NCBI GenBank assembly: GCA_046705285.1
Contig: JBJKQK010000091.1
Coordinates: 1 to 55,951, forward strand
DNA from: SCRD01 sp046705285
GTDB taxonomy: Bacteria; Acidobacteriota; Terriglobia; UBA7540
Length of the DNA stretch: 55,951 bases
Direction of reading: 5' to 3'
In this document: positions 1 to 8,477 of the stretch, piece by piece
Numbering within the stretch: position 1 is the first letter of the stretch
Layout of the letters: each line of letters begins with the position of its first letter
Translations under genes and position numbers: made by a program
The notes under the pieces: model-generated
The model's input: the letters and a program-made list of their open reading frames with translations, nothing else
The model's database searches: none
Told to the model about the DNA's origin: nothing

Positions 1-126
1 CTTCGGATTGTCCTTCGCCAATACCTTCGTGATCGCCGCCGTCAAGGTCGTCTTCCCGTGATCAATGTGCCCGATCGTCCCGATGTTCATGTGCGGCTTC
101 GATCTGTCAAATTTTTCCTTCGCCAT
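1..126 (-). CDS. tuf: Elongation factor Tu, N-terminal fragment (cut by window edge)
   Basis: Only the first 42 codons are inside the window. They begin MAKEKFDRSKPHMNIGTIGH and run into the P-loop segment HIDHGKTTLTAAI, which is the invariant GTP-binding start of EF-Tu. EF-Tu carries aminoacyl-tRNA to the ribosomal A site. The gene lies 59 bases downstream of fusA on the same strand and closes the classical str order rpsL-rpsG-fusA-tuf. A GAGG sequence lies about 9 bases before the ATG. The rest of the gene is outside the window, so nothing can be said about domains 2 and 3. Confidence 0.97.
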   Translation of the reverse strand, partial: MAKEKFDRSKPHMNIGTIGHIDHGKTTLTAAITKVLAKDNPK

Positions 127-185
127 ACCCTATCGCCTCACTGTTGGAATTCGAAGAACCCAGGTGTCACCTGTATATTCTTGCC

Positions 186-2342
186 TTATTTCCCTACCGT
201 ACGTCCCTGAACACGAGCCACAACCTCTTCTGAAATCGAAGCCGGGGCCGGCTCATATCGTGCGAAATGCATTGAATACGATCCGCGCCCCTGGGTACGC
301 GATCGCAGATCAGTCGCATAGCCAAACATCTCCGCAAGCGGCACGGTTGAGCGGATAATCTGCGTCGAACCGCGTTTTTCCATGCCCTCAACCCGTCCCC
401 GACGAGCGTTAAGATCACCCAAAACATCACCCATATATTCCTCAGGGACCACGACCTCAACTTTCATAACAGGTTCCAACAGAATCGGCCGAGCCCGCCT
501 AGCCGCCTCCTTGAACCCTATCGAACCCGCAATTTTGAAGGCTATTTCAGAGGAGTCGACTTCGTGATATGAACCGTCAGTCAACTTGGCCTGGACCCCG
601 GTCATCTCATATCCGGCAAGGACTCCGCCTTGCATCGCCTCACGCACGCCGCTATATACAGCCGGGATGTATTCACGCGGCACCACGCCGCTGACGATTT
701 CATCGATGAAGAGCAATTGCAGATCGCTCTCAAATCGATTAGTGGACTTTTTCTTGGTCAACTCGGCAATGACAGCTGGGTCAAGGCGAGGAAGCGGCTC
801 GATTTGCAGAACCACATGACCGTACTGCCCCCGGCCACCCGTCTGCCGCACGTACTTCCCTTCCGCCTCGCTCGCTTTGCTGATGGTTTCCCGATAAGCC
901 ACCTGGGGACGCCCCACGTTGGCCCCTACCTTGAACTCACGCATCAAGCGGTCAACCAGAATTTCAAGGTGAAGCTCGCCCATGCCGGAAATCAGCGTTT
1001 CCCCGGTATCAGGGTCAGTATGGACGTGAAAAGTGGGATCTTCCTGCATCAGCTTGCCAAGAGAACCGGCCAGTTTTTCATGGTCCGCCTTGGTCTTGGG
1101 TTCAATCGCCACTGAAATCACAGGGGCCGGAAACTCCATCGCTTCAAAGACCACAGGAGCAGATTCATTACACACAGTGTCGCCTGTCGAAACGCTTTTC
1201 AGGCCCACCGCAGCCGCAATATCGCCCGCAAGAACTTCACTGATCTCTTCGCGCTTGTTGGCATGCATCTTGAGCAATCGCCCGATGCGCTCGCGCCGGT
1301 CACGCCGCGGATTATAAACCGTATCGCCACTCTTGAGCGACCCCGAATAAACCCTCATGAAAGCGAGCTGGCCTACAAAGGGGTCGGTCATAATCTTGAA
1401 GACCAGTGCGGAAAAAGGCTCCTCGTCCGACGCCTGGCGGATGACCTTCTCTTCTTCGTTGGTTGGATTGACACCTTCAATCGGAGGGATATCAACAGGG
1501 GATGGAAGATAAGCAATGACCGCATCAAGCAGAGATTGAACTCCCTTGTTCTTGAAAGCCGCACCGCACAGGACAGGGACAGCCTTCAGGCTGATGGTGG
1601 CTCGCCGAAGAGCAGCTTGAATTTCCTCGACGGTAACTTCCTCGCCGCGAACGTACTTTTCCAGAATGTGGTCATCAGCTTCACCCAGGGTTTCAATCAA
1701 TTTTTCCCTGTGCTGACGCGCAATCTCGATCAGGCTTTCGGGAATATCCTCGACGTCAAACTTGGCTCCCAGGGTCTCTTCCTTCCACACAAATGCTTTC
1801 TGCTCGACAAGATCAATGACACCATGGAAATTATCTTCCGACCCGATTGGCCACTGGATCGGAATCGGATTGGCATGAACCTTGGAACGGAGCTGCTTGA
1901 TGCAGGCTTCGTAGTCCGCCCCAACACGGTCCATCTTGTTAACGAAAACCATTCGGGGGACCCGGTATTTGTCCGCCTGACGCCAGACGGCCTCTGTCTG
2001 CGGTTCGACCCCTTCCACAGCACCCAAAATAGCAATCGCTCCGTCAAGCACACGGAGCGACCTTTCAACTTCTACCGTGAAATCCACGTGACCCGGAGTA
2101 TCAATAATGTTGATCCGGTAATTGTTCCAGAAACAGGTGGTAGCAGCGGAGGTGATAGTAATCCCTCGCTCCTGCTCCTGCTCCATCCAGTCCATGACCG
2201 CAGTGCCTTCATGCACCTCGCCCATTTTGTGCGTGATCCCCGTATAAAAGAGAATCCGCTCCGTCGTGGTGGTCTTGCCGGCATCGATGTGAGCCATGAT
2301 GCCGATGTTCCGAATTTTCTCTAACGGCACTACCCTTGGCAT
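186..2342 (-). CDS. fusA: Elongation factor G
   Basis: Translocation GTPase of about 718 residues. The G1 motif AHIDAGKTTTTERIL, the DTPGHVDF G3 motif and the NKMD G4 motif are all present, followed by the usual domain II to V architecture, with the domain IV segment RETI and a C-terminal domain V ending near YSMHFARYEPAP. I chose the ATG at 2342 (MPRVVPLEKIRNIG) because this is where EF-G proteins normally start. The frame stays open for 16 more codons to 2390, and an AGGAGG lies too far upstream (about 23 bases) to serve the chosen ATG, so the start is slightly uncertain. The 173-base gap before rpsG is longer and more structured than usual for this operon. Confidence 0.97.
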   Translation of the reverse strand: MPRVVPLEKIRNIGIMAHIDAGKTTTTERILFYTGITHKMGEVHEGTAVMDWMEQEQERGITITSAATTCFWNNYRINIIDTPGHVDFTVEVERSLRVLDGAIAILGAVEGVEPQTEAVWRQADKYRVPRMVFVNKMDRVGADYEACIKQLRSKVHANPIPIQWPIGSEDNFHGVIDLVEQKAFVWKEETLGAKFDVEDIPESLIEIARQHREKLIETLGEADDHILEKYVRGEEVTVEEIQAALRRATISLKAVPVLCGAAFKNKGVQSLLDAVIAYLPSPVDIPPIEGVNPTNEEEKVIRQASDEEPFSALVFKIMTDPFVGQLAFMRVYSGSLKSGDTVYNPRRDRRERIGRLLKMHANKREEISEVLAGDIAAAVGLKSVSTGDTVCNESAPVVFEAMEFPAPVISVAIEPKTKADHEKLAGSLGKLMQEDPTFHVHTDPDTGETLISGMGELHLEILVDRLMREFKVGANVGRPQVAYRETISKASEAEGKYVRQTGGRGQYGHVVLQIEPLPRLDPAVIAELTKKKSTNRFESDLQLLFIDEIVSGVVPREYIPAVYSGVREAMQGGVLAGYEMTGVQAKLTDGSYHEVDSSEIAFKIAGSIGFKEAARRARPILLEPVMKVEVVVPEEYMGDVLGDLNARRGRVEGMEKRGSTQIIRSTVPLAEMFGYATDLRSRTQGRGSYSMHFARYEPAPASISEEVVARVQGRTVGK

Positions 2343-2427
2343 AATCCTATCGCCTGACAGGAATCCCTCCTTCTGCCTTTTGCCAAGCACAGAAGGTCAT
2401 ACCTGTCTGAAATCCAGTTGTTATTGA

Positions 2428-2489
2428 GGGTCGCTGGATACGACCCGCAAGGCGGATCGCGGTTCGAGGCCGAACCACCTCCCGCCTTG
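2428..2489 (-). promoter_or_regulatory. Tandem RNA hairpins in the rpsG-fusA intercistronic region
   Basis: Read as minus-strand mRNA between rpsG and fusA. One structure has an outer 8-bp stem (positions 2448-2455 with 2482-2489) enclosing a second perfect 6-bp hairpin, GGTTCG/CGAACC with loop AGGC on the plus strand (2461-2476). Immediately next to it is a further 6-bp perfect hairpin (2428-2433 with 2441-2446). The stems are seen directly. A role in translational feedback, RNA processing or partial termination is inference. No U-run follows, so it is not a standard intrinsic terminator. Confidence 0.5.
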
Positions 2490-2515
2490 TCCTTGTTGGC
2501 CCCGGTTATTCAGGG

Positions 2516-2986
2516 TTACCAGCGGTAATGAGCAAAGGCCTTATTGGCTTCCGCCATGCGGTGCGTATCATCCCGCTTTTTGACAGCACCACCGCGGTTA
2601 TTTGATGCATCCAGAAGCTCACCGGTCAACTTGTCCACCATCGACTTCTCTCCGCGCCCCCGCGCAAAACTGATAATCCAGCGGATGCTCAGCGAAGTCT
2701 GACGGTCCCGATTCACTTCAACCGGCACCTGGTAGTTTGCACCACCTACGCGACGGCTCTTGACTTCCAATACCGGCTTGACGTTGTCCAAAGCCTTTTT
2801 GAAAATCTTCAGCGGATCGTCGTTGGTCTTCTGCTTGATCAGCTCAAAGGAATCATAGACAATCTGCTGCGCCGTCGATCTTTTGCCATCGTACATCACG
2901 CAGTTCACAAACTTCTGAACCAGCGGACTGCCGTATACCGGATCCGGTTTGACTTCTCGTCGCTCGACATAACCCTTACGCGGCAT
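2516..2986 (-). CDS. rpsG: 30S ribosomal protein S7
   Basis: A 156-residue S7, the normal length. It starts MPRKGYVERREVKPDPVYGS and contains the conserved VGGANYQVPVEV segment and the C-terminal MAEANKAFAHYRW end. S7 nucleates assembly of the 30S head by binding the 3' domain of 16S rRNA. It is the second gene of the str cluster, 67 bases after rpsL. In enterobacteria S7 is the autoregulator of this operon. The structured gap after rpsG here may be relevant to that, but this is inference. Confidence 0.97.
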   Translation of the reverse strand: MPRKGYVERREVKPDPVYGSPLVQKFVNCVMYDGKRSTAQQIVYDSFELIKQKTNDDPLKIFKKALDNVKPVLEVKSRRVGGANYQVPVEVNRDRQTSLSIRWIISFARGRGEKSMVDKLTGELLDASNNRGGAVKKRDDTHRMAEANKAFAHYRW

Positions 2987-3053
2987 ATCGGTTCTTCACT
3001 CTCCTTTGCATTTCCCGACGACTTTATTTAAATGCATCCAGGCGGGGAAACGC

Positions 3054-3431
3054 TCAGGAAGCCTTGGGACGCTTTGCGCCGTACTTCGACCTGCCCTGGC
3101 GCCGGTCCGCCACCCCCGCTGAATCCAGTGTGCCACGAATCACATGGTAGCGCACACCCGGTAGATCTTTGACACGCCCACCCCGAATCAGGACAATCGA
3201 GTGTTCCTGGAGGTTATGGCCAACTCCTGGAATGTAAGTCGTCACTTCAAAGCCATTGGTCAGGCGGACGCGAGCAACCTTTCTCAAAGCCGAGTTCGGC
3301 TTTTTGGGTGTCTGGGTATATACGCGGATGCAAACACCACGCTTTTGCGGCGAACCCTGGAGCGCAGGACTCGAGGTCTTGTATCGCTCCATCGTACGTC
3401 CGCGGCGAACCAGTTGATTAAATGTGGGCAT
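3054..3431 (-). CDS. rpsL: 30S ribosomal protein S12
   Basis: A 125-residue S12 starting MPTFNQLVRRGR. It has the conserved decoding-site segment TPKKPNSALRKVARVRL and the PGVGHNLQEHS and RGGRVKDLPGVRYH motifs. The lysine in PKKPNS, where streptomycin-resistance substitutions occur, is the ordinary residue. It is the first gene of the str cluster (rpsL-rpsG-fusA-tuf). A sigma70-like promoter lies about 90-115 bases upstream. Confidence 0.98.
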   Translation of the reverse strand: MPTFNQLVRRGRTMERYKTSSPALQGSPQKRGVCIRVYTQTPKKPNSALRKVARVRLTNGFEVTTYIPGVGHNLQEHSIVLIRGGRVKDLPGVRYHVIRGTLDSAGVADRRQGRSKYGAKRPKAS

Positions 3432-3517
3432 CCTTCAATCTCCGCGTGGCACCGCCGCGCCTGCTTCCCGCGGCCATCCACACCTGAAACAAATCCAACT
3501 TAGAATCAAACCTTCTA

Positions 3518-3548
3518 AATTTACCACGAAATGAAGGGCTTCTGTCAA
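3518..3548 (-). promoter_or_regulatory. Probable sigma70-type promoter of rpsL-rpsG-fusA-tuf
   Basis: On the minus strand a perfect -35 TTGACA (3548-3543) is followed after 19 bases by TAAATT (3523-3518), a 4 of 6 match to the -10 box. It sits in the gap between frr and rpsL, 87 bases before the rpsL start codon. The spacer is one or two bases longer than ideal, so the call is moderate. Confidence 0.45.
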
Positions 3549-3569
3549 GGCTTCCACAACCAAACCCAG

Positions 3570-4130
3570 TCAATGCGTCCCTAAAATCTCGCCCTCTTTG
3601 CTTTTTCCCTGTTCCTCGAGTTTCTTCACGTACTCATCCGTGAGTTTCTGGATGCTTTCCAATCCGCGTTTTTCGTCGTCTTCGGATATCTTCTTATCTT
3701 TCAGCAGACGCTTCAGTTCTTCGTTCGCATCGCGGCGGATATTCCGGACGGCCGTGCGGTGGTTCTCCAAAACCTTGTGGACATGCTTCACAAGGTCCTT
3801 ACGCCTCTCCTCCGTGAGAGGAGGGATCGGCACACGCAGAATCTTTCCATCATTCACCGGGTTCAATCCCAGGTCCGAGGACAGGATCGCTTTTTCCAGT
3901 GCAGACAGCAGGGTCGGATCCCACGGTTGCAGCGTCACCAGATTGGGCTCAGGAGTTCCCAGCGTGGCCACCTGGTTCAGGGGTGTCGGCACACCGTAAT
4001 AATCCACCCGAACGTGATCAAAAATTCCTACGGAGGCCCTTCCGGTCCGGAGGGTCGAGAGTTCCGCCCGCAGATCTTCAAGTGCCTTCACCATCCGAGC
4101 TTTTGCATTCGCCGTCGTCTCAGTGATCAT
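3570..4130 (-). CDS. frr: Ribosome recycling factor
   Basis: A 186-residue protein, the usual length. It contains the RRF signatures LRTGRASVGIFDHVRVDYYG and PLNQVATLGTPEP near the N-terminus and the helical C-terminal part with RRDANEELKRLLKDKKISEDD. RRF splits post-termination ribosomes together with EF-G, whose gene lies a few kilobases downstream. It follows pyrH by 24 bases, the conserved pyrH-frr arrangement, and ends the rplM-rpsI-rpsB-tsf-pyrH-frr run. Confidence 0.97.
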   Translation of the reverse strand: MITETTANAKARMVKALEDLRAELSTLRTGRASVGIFDHVRVDYYGVPTPLNQVATLGTPEPNLVTLQPWDPTLLSALEKAILSSDLGLNPVNDGKILRVPIPPLTEERRKDLVKHVHKVLENHRTAVRNIRRDANEELKRLLKDKKISEDDEKRGLESIQKLTDEYVKKLEEQGKSKEGEILGTH

Positions 4131-4154
4131 GAGAAAGGCCCTCTCGACTCTGTC

Positions 4155-4871
4155 TCAAGCTGCCACCAGCGAACCCACCTTTTCACCCAGCACCACCCGC
4201 TTCAGATTGCCCGGTACGGTCAGGTTGAAAACAATGATCGGCAAGTTATTATCCATGCAAAGAGAAATTGCCGTGGTATCCATCACAGCAAGCCCTCGCG
4301 ATAGCACATCAAGATAATTGATTCTCGAGATCATCTTGGCATCAGCCACCTTGGCCGGATCAGCATCGTAGACGCCATTCACCTTTGTGGCCTTGAGAAT
4401 CACCTCGGCCTTGATCTCCATGGCGCGCAGCGCCGCGGCCGTATCCGTTGAAAAATACGGGTTGCCCGTTCCCGCCGCAAGAACTACCACGCGTCCTTTT
4501 TCCAAGTGCCGGATAGCGCGGCGTCGAATAAAGGGTTCTGCAATTTCCCGGATTTCGAGCGCCGTCACCACCCTCGTCACGGATCCCGTCTTCTCCAGCG
4601 CATCCTGCAACGCCAGAGCGTTGATGATGGTCGCCAGCATCCCCATGTTGTCAGCAACGACACGATCAATGCCATGCTGTGAGGCGACGACGCCGCGGAT
4701 AAAGTTCCCCCCTCCGACGACAACCGCAACCTGCACGCCCATTTGCTGGATCTCATGAACTTCAGACGCAATTCGGGCTGCCACGGCGGGATCGATTCCA
4801 AAACCCCGGCCTCCCATGAGCGCTTCACCGCTCAGCTTCAAGAGGATACGTTGAAAGGCAGGCTCGCTCAT
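4155..4871 (-). CDS. pyrH: Uridylate kinase (UMP kinase)
   Basis: A 238-residue amino-acid-kinase-fold enzyme that phosphorylates UMP to UDP. Visible motifs are the N-terminal RILLKLSGEALMGGRGFGID, the VVVGGGNFIRG glycine loop, the DNMGMLATIINALALQDALE effector/oligomer helix and the GTGNPYFSTDTAAALRA nucleotide-binding segment. The position tsf-pyrH-frr is classic. The start ATG lies 40 bases after tsf. Confidence 0.97.
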   Translation of the reverse strand: MSEPAFQRILLKLSGEALMGGRGFGIDPAVAARIASEVHEIQQMGVQVAVVVGGGNFIRGVVASQHGIDRVVADNMGMLATIINALALQDALEKTGSVTRVVTALEIREIAEPFIRRRAIRHLEKGRVVVLAAGTGNPYFSTDTAAALRAMEIKAEVILKATKVNGVYDADPAKVADAKMISRINYLDVLSRGLAVMDTTAISLCMDNNLPIIVFNLTVPGNLKRVVLGEKVGSLVAA

Positions 4872-4911
4872 GATCAGGAGGCGTCCTTCCTATTCCTTCG
4901 CGCACGAACGC

Positions 4912-5547
4912 TCAATTGGATGCCTCTTCTGCATCAACTGGGCCAGCGGCCTCGCCTACCTTGAAGCGGGAGAAGCGCCGGACCAGGATATTTTCGCCGA
5001 ACTTGGCAACTCTGGAGGCAATCAGTTCGCCGACGGTCACGTTTCCAGTTCCGTCTTTGATGAAATGCTGTTCGTATAGGCAGTTTTCCTCGTAGAATTT
5101 CCTAAGCTTTCCTTCCACGATGCGATTCACCACATCTGCGGGCTTGCCGCTTCCCGCCGTCTGCGCACGCAGGACCTCGCGTTCGCGCTCAAGGACCTCA
5201 GGGACTACATCTTCCCGGCGAATAAAACGCGGATCCGTCGCGCAAATCTGCATTGCCAGATCGTGCACCAACTGCTGAAATTCCGTGTTTCGGGCGACAA
5301 AGTCGGACTCGCAGTTAACTTCCACAATCACACCGATTTTCCCTCCGGCGTGGATATAGGAACCCACTAAACCTTCGGTTGCTGCACGACTCGCCTTCTT
5401 TGCCGCCGCGGCCTGGCCGCGCTTCCTTAAGACCGTAAAAGCCTGCTCCAGGTCGCCGCCCGCCTCTTCCAGGGCTTTCTTACACTCCATCATGGGAGCG
5501 CCACTCATCTCCCGCAGCTTCTTGACCGCATCCACTGAAACCGCCAT
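4912..5547 (-). CDS. tsf: Elongation factor Ts
   Basis: A 211-residue EF-Ts, the guanine nucleotide exchange factor for EF-Tu. The N-terminal UBA-like domain (VDAVKKLREMSGAPMMECKKAL) and the TDFV-type contact region, here NCESDFVARN, are present. It is clearly shorter than the roughly 280-residue enterobacterial protein and appears to carry a single core subdomain, like other compact EF-Ts proteins. It sits between rpsB (85-base gap) and pyrH in the conserved order. Confidence 0.96.
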   Translation of the reverse strand: MAVSVDAVKKLREMSGAPMMECKKALEEAGGDLEQAFTVLRKRGQAAAAKKASRAATEGLVGSYIHAGGKIGVIVEVNCESDFVARNTEFQQLVHDLAMQICATDPRFIRREDVVPEVLEREREVLRAQTAGSGKPADVVNRIVEGKLRKFYEENCLYEQHFIKDGTGNVTVGELIASRVAKFGENILVRRFSRFKVGEAAGPVDAEEASN

Positions 5548-5632
5548 TCTGTTCTCTCACCCTCCAGACGCGAAAAAGGCAGGCAGAACCACCAAGCCCG
5601 CCTACCGCACCACGTCATCATTTTCTCAAATC

Positions 5633-6655
5633 CTATTTTCCCTCGGGGCCGAGTGCATCGGCTTCACCCTCTTCGGCATGACGGCCACGCGGCTTGCCCG
5701 GAAACCTCTGACGTTTCTTGGCAGACCTGGCACGCCCTTCGGAATCTTCCTCTTCTGCTGGGGCCGCGGCGCCGCGCGAAGCCTCCTGTTCCGCCTCCGC
5801 CTCTTCCAGCTTCAGGTATTTCTCGTAATCTTCTTCAGCTATGTCAAAAGCCACTTCCGTCTCTCCGACAATCAACTCGCTGGCCTCGATAGCCTCAGCC
5901 TGACGTTGAGCCTCAAGTTCCTCCGCAGCTTTCTCCGCCGCAATCTTCTCTTCTTCCATCTGTTTTTCAAGGGCCAGCTGCCGCCCTTCGAGGATGGCGT
6001 CTGCAATGCGCGAGGTAAAGAGGCGAATCGCGCGGAGCGCATCGTCGTTTCCCGGAATCACGTAATCGACAACGTCCGGATTACAGTTGGTATCCACGAT
6101 TGCCACAACCGGGATCCCCAGCTTGCGGGCTTCGAGCACGGAAATTTCCTCTTTGTTCGAATCAATCACAAACAGAGCATCCGGCAGCCCCGGCATTTCC
6201 TTGATGCCTGCAAGGTTCTGGTCCAGATGCTTCCGTTCCCGCTCCAGCCTCTGAACTTCCTTCTTGGTCAGCAGATCATACCTTCCGTCCCTGCTCATTT
6301 CCTCGAGTTCTCGCAATCGCTGGATCGACCGTTGGATGGTGGTATAGTTCGTCAGCAATCCCCCAAGCCACCGATGGTTGATGTAAAACATCTGGCACCG
6401 CTGCGCCTCCTCGGCAATGGCATCCTGCGCCTGGCGCTTGGTTCCGACAAACAAAACAACTTTGCCACTCCGGGCAAGTTCGGCAAGGAACTTTGTCGCT
6501 TCCTTGAAAAGCTTGAGGGTCTTCTGGAGGTCGATAATGTAAATGCCGTTCCGCTCCCCATAGATGTATTCTTTCATTTTGGGGTTCCAGCGGCGCGTTT
6601 GGTGGCCGAAGTGAACACCGGCCTCCAGAAATTCCTTCATCGTGATGTTCGACAA
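5633..6655 (-). CDS. rpsB: 30S ribosomal protein S2 with long charged C-terminal tail
   Basis: A 340-residue S2. The core carries MKEFLEAGVHFGHQTRRWNP, the FVGTKRQAQDAI segment and the GNDDALRAIRLFTSRIADAI motif. After about residue 235 the protein continues for some 100 residues of Glu- and Ala-rich, then Lys/Arg-rich sequence, longer than the usual tail. The start is TTG at 6655, chosen because a strong GGAGG lies 4 bases upstream and the reading begins exactly where S2 proteins normally begin (MSNITMKE). An ATG five codons further in is the alternative. Confidence 0.96.
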   Translation of the reverse strand: MSNITMKEFLEAGVHFGHQTRRWNPKMKEYIYGERNGIYIIDLQKTLKLFKEATKFLAELARSGKVVLFVGTKRQAQDAIAEEAQRCQMFYINHRWLGGLLTNYTTIQRSIQRLRELEEMSRDGRYDLLTKKEVQRLERERKHLDQNLAGIKEMPGLPDALFVIDSNKEEISVLEARKLGIPVVAIVDTNCNPDVVDYVIPGNDDALRAIRLFTSRIADAILEGRQLALEKQMEEEKIAAEKAAEELEAQRQAEAIEASELIVGETEVAFDIAEEDYEKYLKLEEAEAEQEASRGAAAPAEEEDSEGRARSAKKRQRFPGKPRGRHAEEGEADALGPEGK

Positions 6656-6745
6656 ATCTCCTCCAAAAGCGAAAAATCAGAGGCCTTCACTGACCCGAAA
6701 ATCCTGCCCGGGTCCTGACGCCTGACGCCTGTCAATCTTTATATT

Positions 6746-7141
6746 TTACCGCTTCGAGAATTGGAACCGCTTGCGGGCACCCTTCTGGCCGTACTTCTTC
6801 CTTTCTTTGGCACGAGGGTCGCGAGTGAGGAAATCACTTTGTCGCAAACGGGGACGCAATTCGGGGTCAAAGAGGATCAGTGCGCGAGCAATACCCAGCC
6901 GAGCGGCTCCCGCCTGACTGTGGATTCCGCCACCCCGCGCATTCACCATAATATCAAACTTGCCTTCATTTTCCGTAAATGCCAGCGGCTGCCGGACTTC
7001 GGCGCGCAATACTTCAGAGGGGAAGTACTCCTCGAAGGACCGGTGATTCACCTGAATCTTTCCGGTGCCAGGCTCGAGCCTGACCCGCGCCACGGAAGTT
7101 TTTCTACGTCCGGTACCCCAAAATTCACTTAACTCAGCCAC
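6746..7141 (-). CDS. rpsI: 30S ribosomal protein S9
   Basis: A 131-residue S9. It has the GTGRRKTSVARVRL start, the VNARGGGIHSQAGAARLGIARAL core and the basic C-terminal tail DPRAKERKKYGQKGARKRFQFSKR, whose last Lys/Arg reaches the P-site tRNA. It follows rplM by 39 bases in the universal rplM-rpsI pair. Confidence 0.98.
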   Translation of the reverse strand: MAELSEFWGTGRRKTSVARVRLEPGTGKIQVNHRSFEEYFPSEVLRAEVRQPLAFTENEGKFDIMVNARGGGIHSQAGAARLGIARALILFDPELRPRLRQSDFLTRDPRAKERKKYGQKGARKRFQFSKR

Positions 7142-7180
7142 ACCAACTCCTCATCAGAATCTCTCAGTGTATCTACTGTG

Positions 7181-7639
7181 CTAAACCGCGAGGCGGGCTG
7201 GCACAGGGTTCTGTGCCTCATGCGGATGCCTTGGGCCTGCATAAACCTTCAATCGCGTTGCCAATCGGCTCCCCAAGCGGGATTTGGGCAGCATTCCGAG
7301 AACTGCTTCTCGTACCAGCGCCTCCGGCTTGGTTTCAAGCAGCCGATGAGCTGAAATCTCTCTTAGCCCTCCCGGATAGCCAGTGTAATGCCGGTAAACC
7401 TTCTGCTCAAGCTTTCTTCCGGTCAAGCGTACTTTTTCCGCATTGATGACGATGATGCCTTCACGATGGTCTGAAAACGGTGTCCAATCCGGGAAATCCT
7501 TCCCCATCAGGAGCCGTGCAGTGCGGGCGGCCAAACGCCCCAGCACAACACCATCGGCATCAACAACGTGCCAGCGTATTCTTCCTCGTTCTTTTTTCAG
7601 AAAATGCGTATCCAAATTCTCTTGTATCCCTGGTTCCAT
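7181..7639 (-). CDS. rplM: 50S ribosomal protein L13
   Basis: L13 with the WHVVDADGVVLGRLAA core, the NAEKVRLTGRKLEQKVYRHY segment and the LPKSRLGSRLATRLKVYAG end. I chose the ATG at 7639 (MEPGIQENLDTH), about 152 residues, because AAAGG lies 9 bases upstream. A longer frame from a GTG at 7663 would start at or before the predicted transcription start, so it is unlikely. This is the first gene of the rplM-rpsI-rpsB-tsf-pyrH-frr run. Confidence 0.97.
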   Translation of the reverse strand: MEPGIQENLDTHFLKKERGRIRWHVVDADGVVLGRLAARTARLLMGKDFPDWTPFSDHREGIIVINAEKVRLTGRKLEQKVYRHYTGYPGGLREISAHRLLETKPEALVREAVLGMLPKSRLGSRLATRLKVYAGPRHPHEAQNPVPARLAV

Positions 7640-7656
7640 AAAGGTGAACCTTTTTA

Positions 7657-7685
7657 TATTCACTCACCGTCACACTTTTTGTCAA
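7657..7685 (-). promoter_or_regulatory. Probable sigma70-type promoter of rplM-rpsI
   Basis: Minus strand: a perfect TTGACA (7685-7680), a 17-base spacer and TGAATA (7662-7657) lie just upstream of rplM. The -35 is strong and the -10 is weak. A start of transcription near 7650 would leave a short leader that carries the rplM Shine-Dalgarno sequence. Confidence 0.5.
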
Positions 7686-7823
7686 CATCCCTCTTCGCAT
7701 GCTGAGGCCATTTGTACATGCCCGAGGATGGCCAGGAACAACATTTTGATCGGCCAGCGAACGGGAAACGACGACCCACCGGCGGGCACCTCTGACGGGA
7801 CTCCATCAGAACTCCGGCAAAGA

Positions 7824-8365
7824 CAGCGCGAGCAAGCCTGTAAGCCGAATTCTGTCTCCCCGGTTGCCCAGGGTTGGCGATCATTCCTCTAGCCCCATCA
7901 TTGCTGATGGGGTCAAGCGACCTACCCGAGAGTCACCGGGCCGTAGCGGCGGTCGCTAACCACCGTTCCTGACGGGCTGCACCTGTTGTGGTCATCGATC
8001 GCCGCTACAGCGCCATGCGGAGCGGGTCACTCCTCCTCTCCTATTTGGTCTTGCTCCGTGTGGGGTTTGCCCTGCCCCCGATATCGCTATCGGGGCGGTG
8101 CGCTCTTGCTTTAATCCCGACGGATCGGGCCGCACCTTTTCACCCTTACCCCGAATTAACGAGGCGGTATATTTTCTGTGGCACTTTCCGTGCCGGAGGC
8201 GTACGCCCCAATGGGGATCCTCCTCCGACCCTCGCTGTTAACGAGCACACTACCCTGCGGAGTTCGGACTTTCCTCTCCCCCGCTCCTGCTAGCCTGCAA
8301 CAAGCCCGTGCGGGTCCTGAGCAGGCGCTTGCGCGGGGCAGCGATCACCCGGCTTGCTCGCGCTG
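7824..8365 (-). ncRNA. rnpB: RNase P RNA (bacterial class A type)
   Basis: The catalytic RNA that matures tRNA 5' ends. On the minus strand the universal elements occur in order: GAGGAAAGTCCGAACTCC near the 5' end, the GCAAACCCCAC and GGAGCAAGACCAAATAGG segments, CGGGTAGGTCGCTTGA, AGAGGAATGATCGCC and the 3' GACAGAATTCGGCTTACAGG. The ends are set by a perfect 15-bp P1 helix, positions 8351-8365 with 7824-7838. At 542 bases it is long for a class A RNA. An extra arm (7943-8008) with a 9-bp perfect closing stem sits where a short P17-like loop is expected. Confidence 0.96.
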
Positions 8366-8370
8366 AATAT

Positions 8371-8399
8371 ATGTTAATCTGCCTATATAGGATGGTCAA
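8371..8399 (-). promoter_or_regulatory. sigma70-type promoter of rnpB
   Basis: Minus strand: TTGACC (8399-8394), a 17-base spacer and TAACAT (8376-8371). The -10 box ends 5 bases before the base that opens the P1 helix at 8365, so the promoter geometry and the RNA 5' end support each other. Confidence 0.75.
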
Positions 8400-8477
8400 A
8401 CTGCTCTCCGGCTTTTCGCGTTGGCTACTGGGACAATACCTGTCCTTAATTTTCCCCCGGGAGGATTTAGCTTTTTT

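Noticed and set aside
1263..2324. Plus-strand open frame of about 350 codons
   Set aside because: It is antisense to fusA, whose conserved motifs leave no doubt; no domain or ribosome binding site on the plus strand.
7640..7663. Extended rplM start at a GTG
   Set aside because: It would lie at or before the predicted transcription start, and the ATG at 7639 has a well-placed AAAGG.
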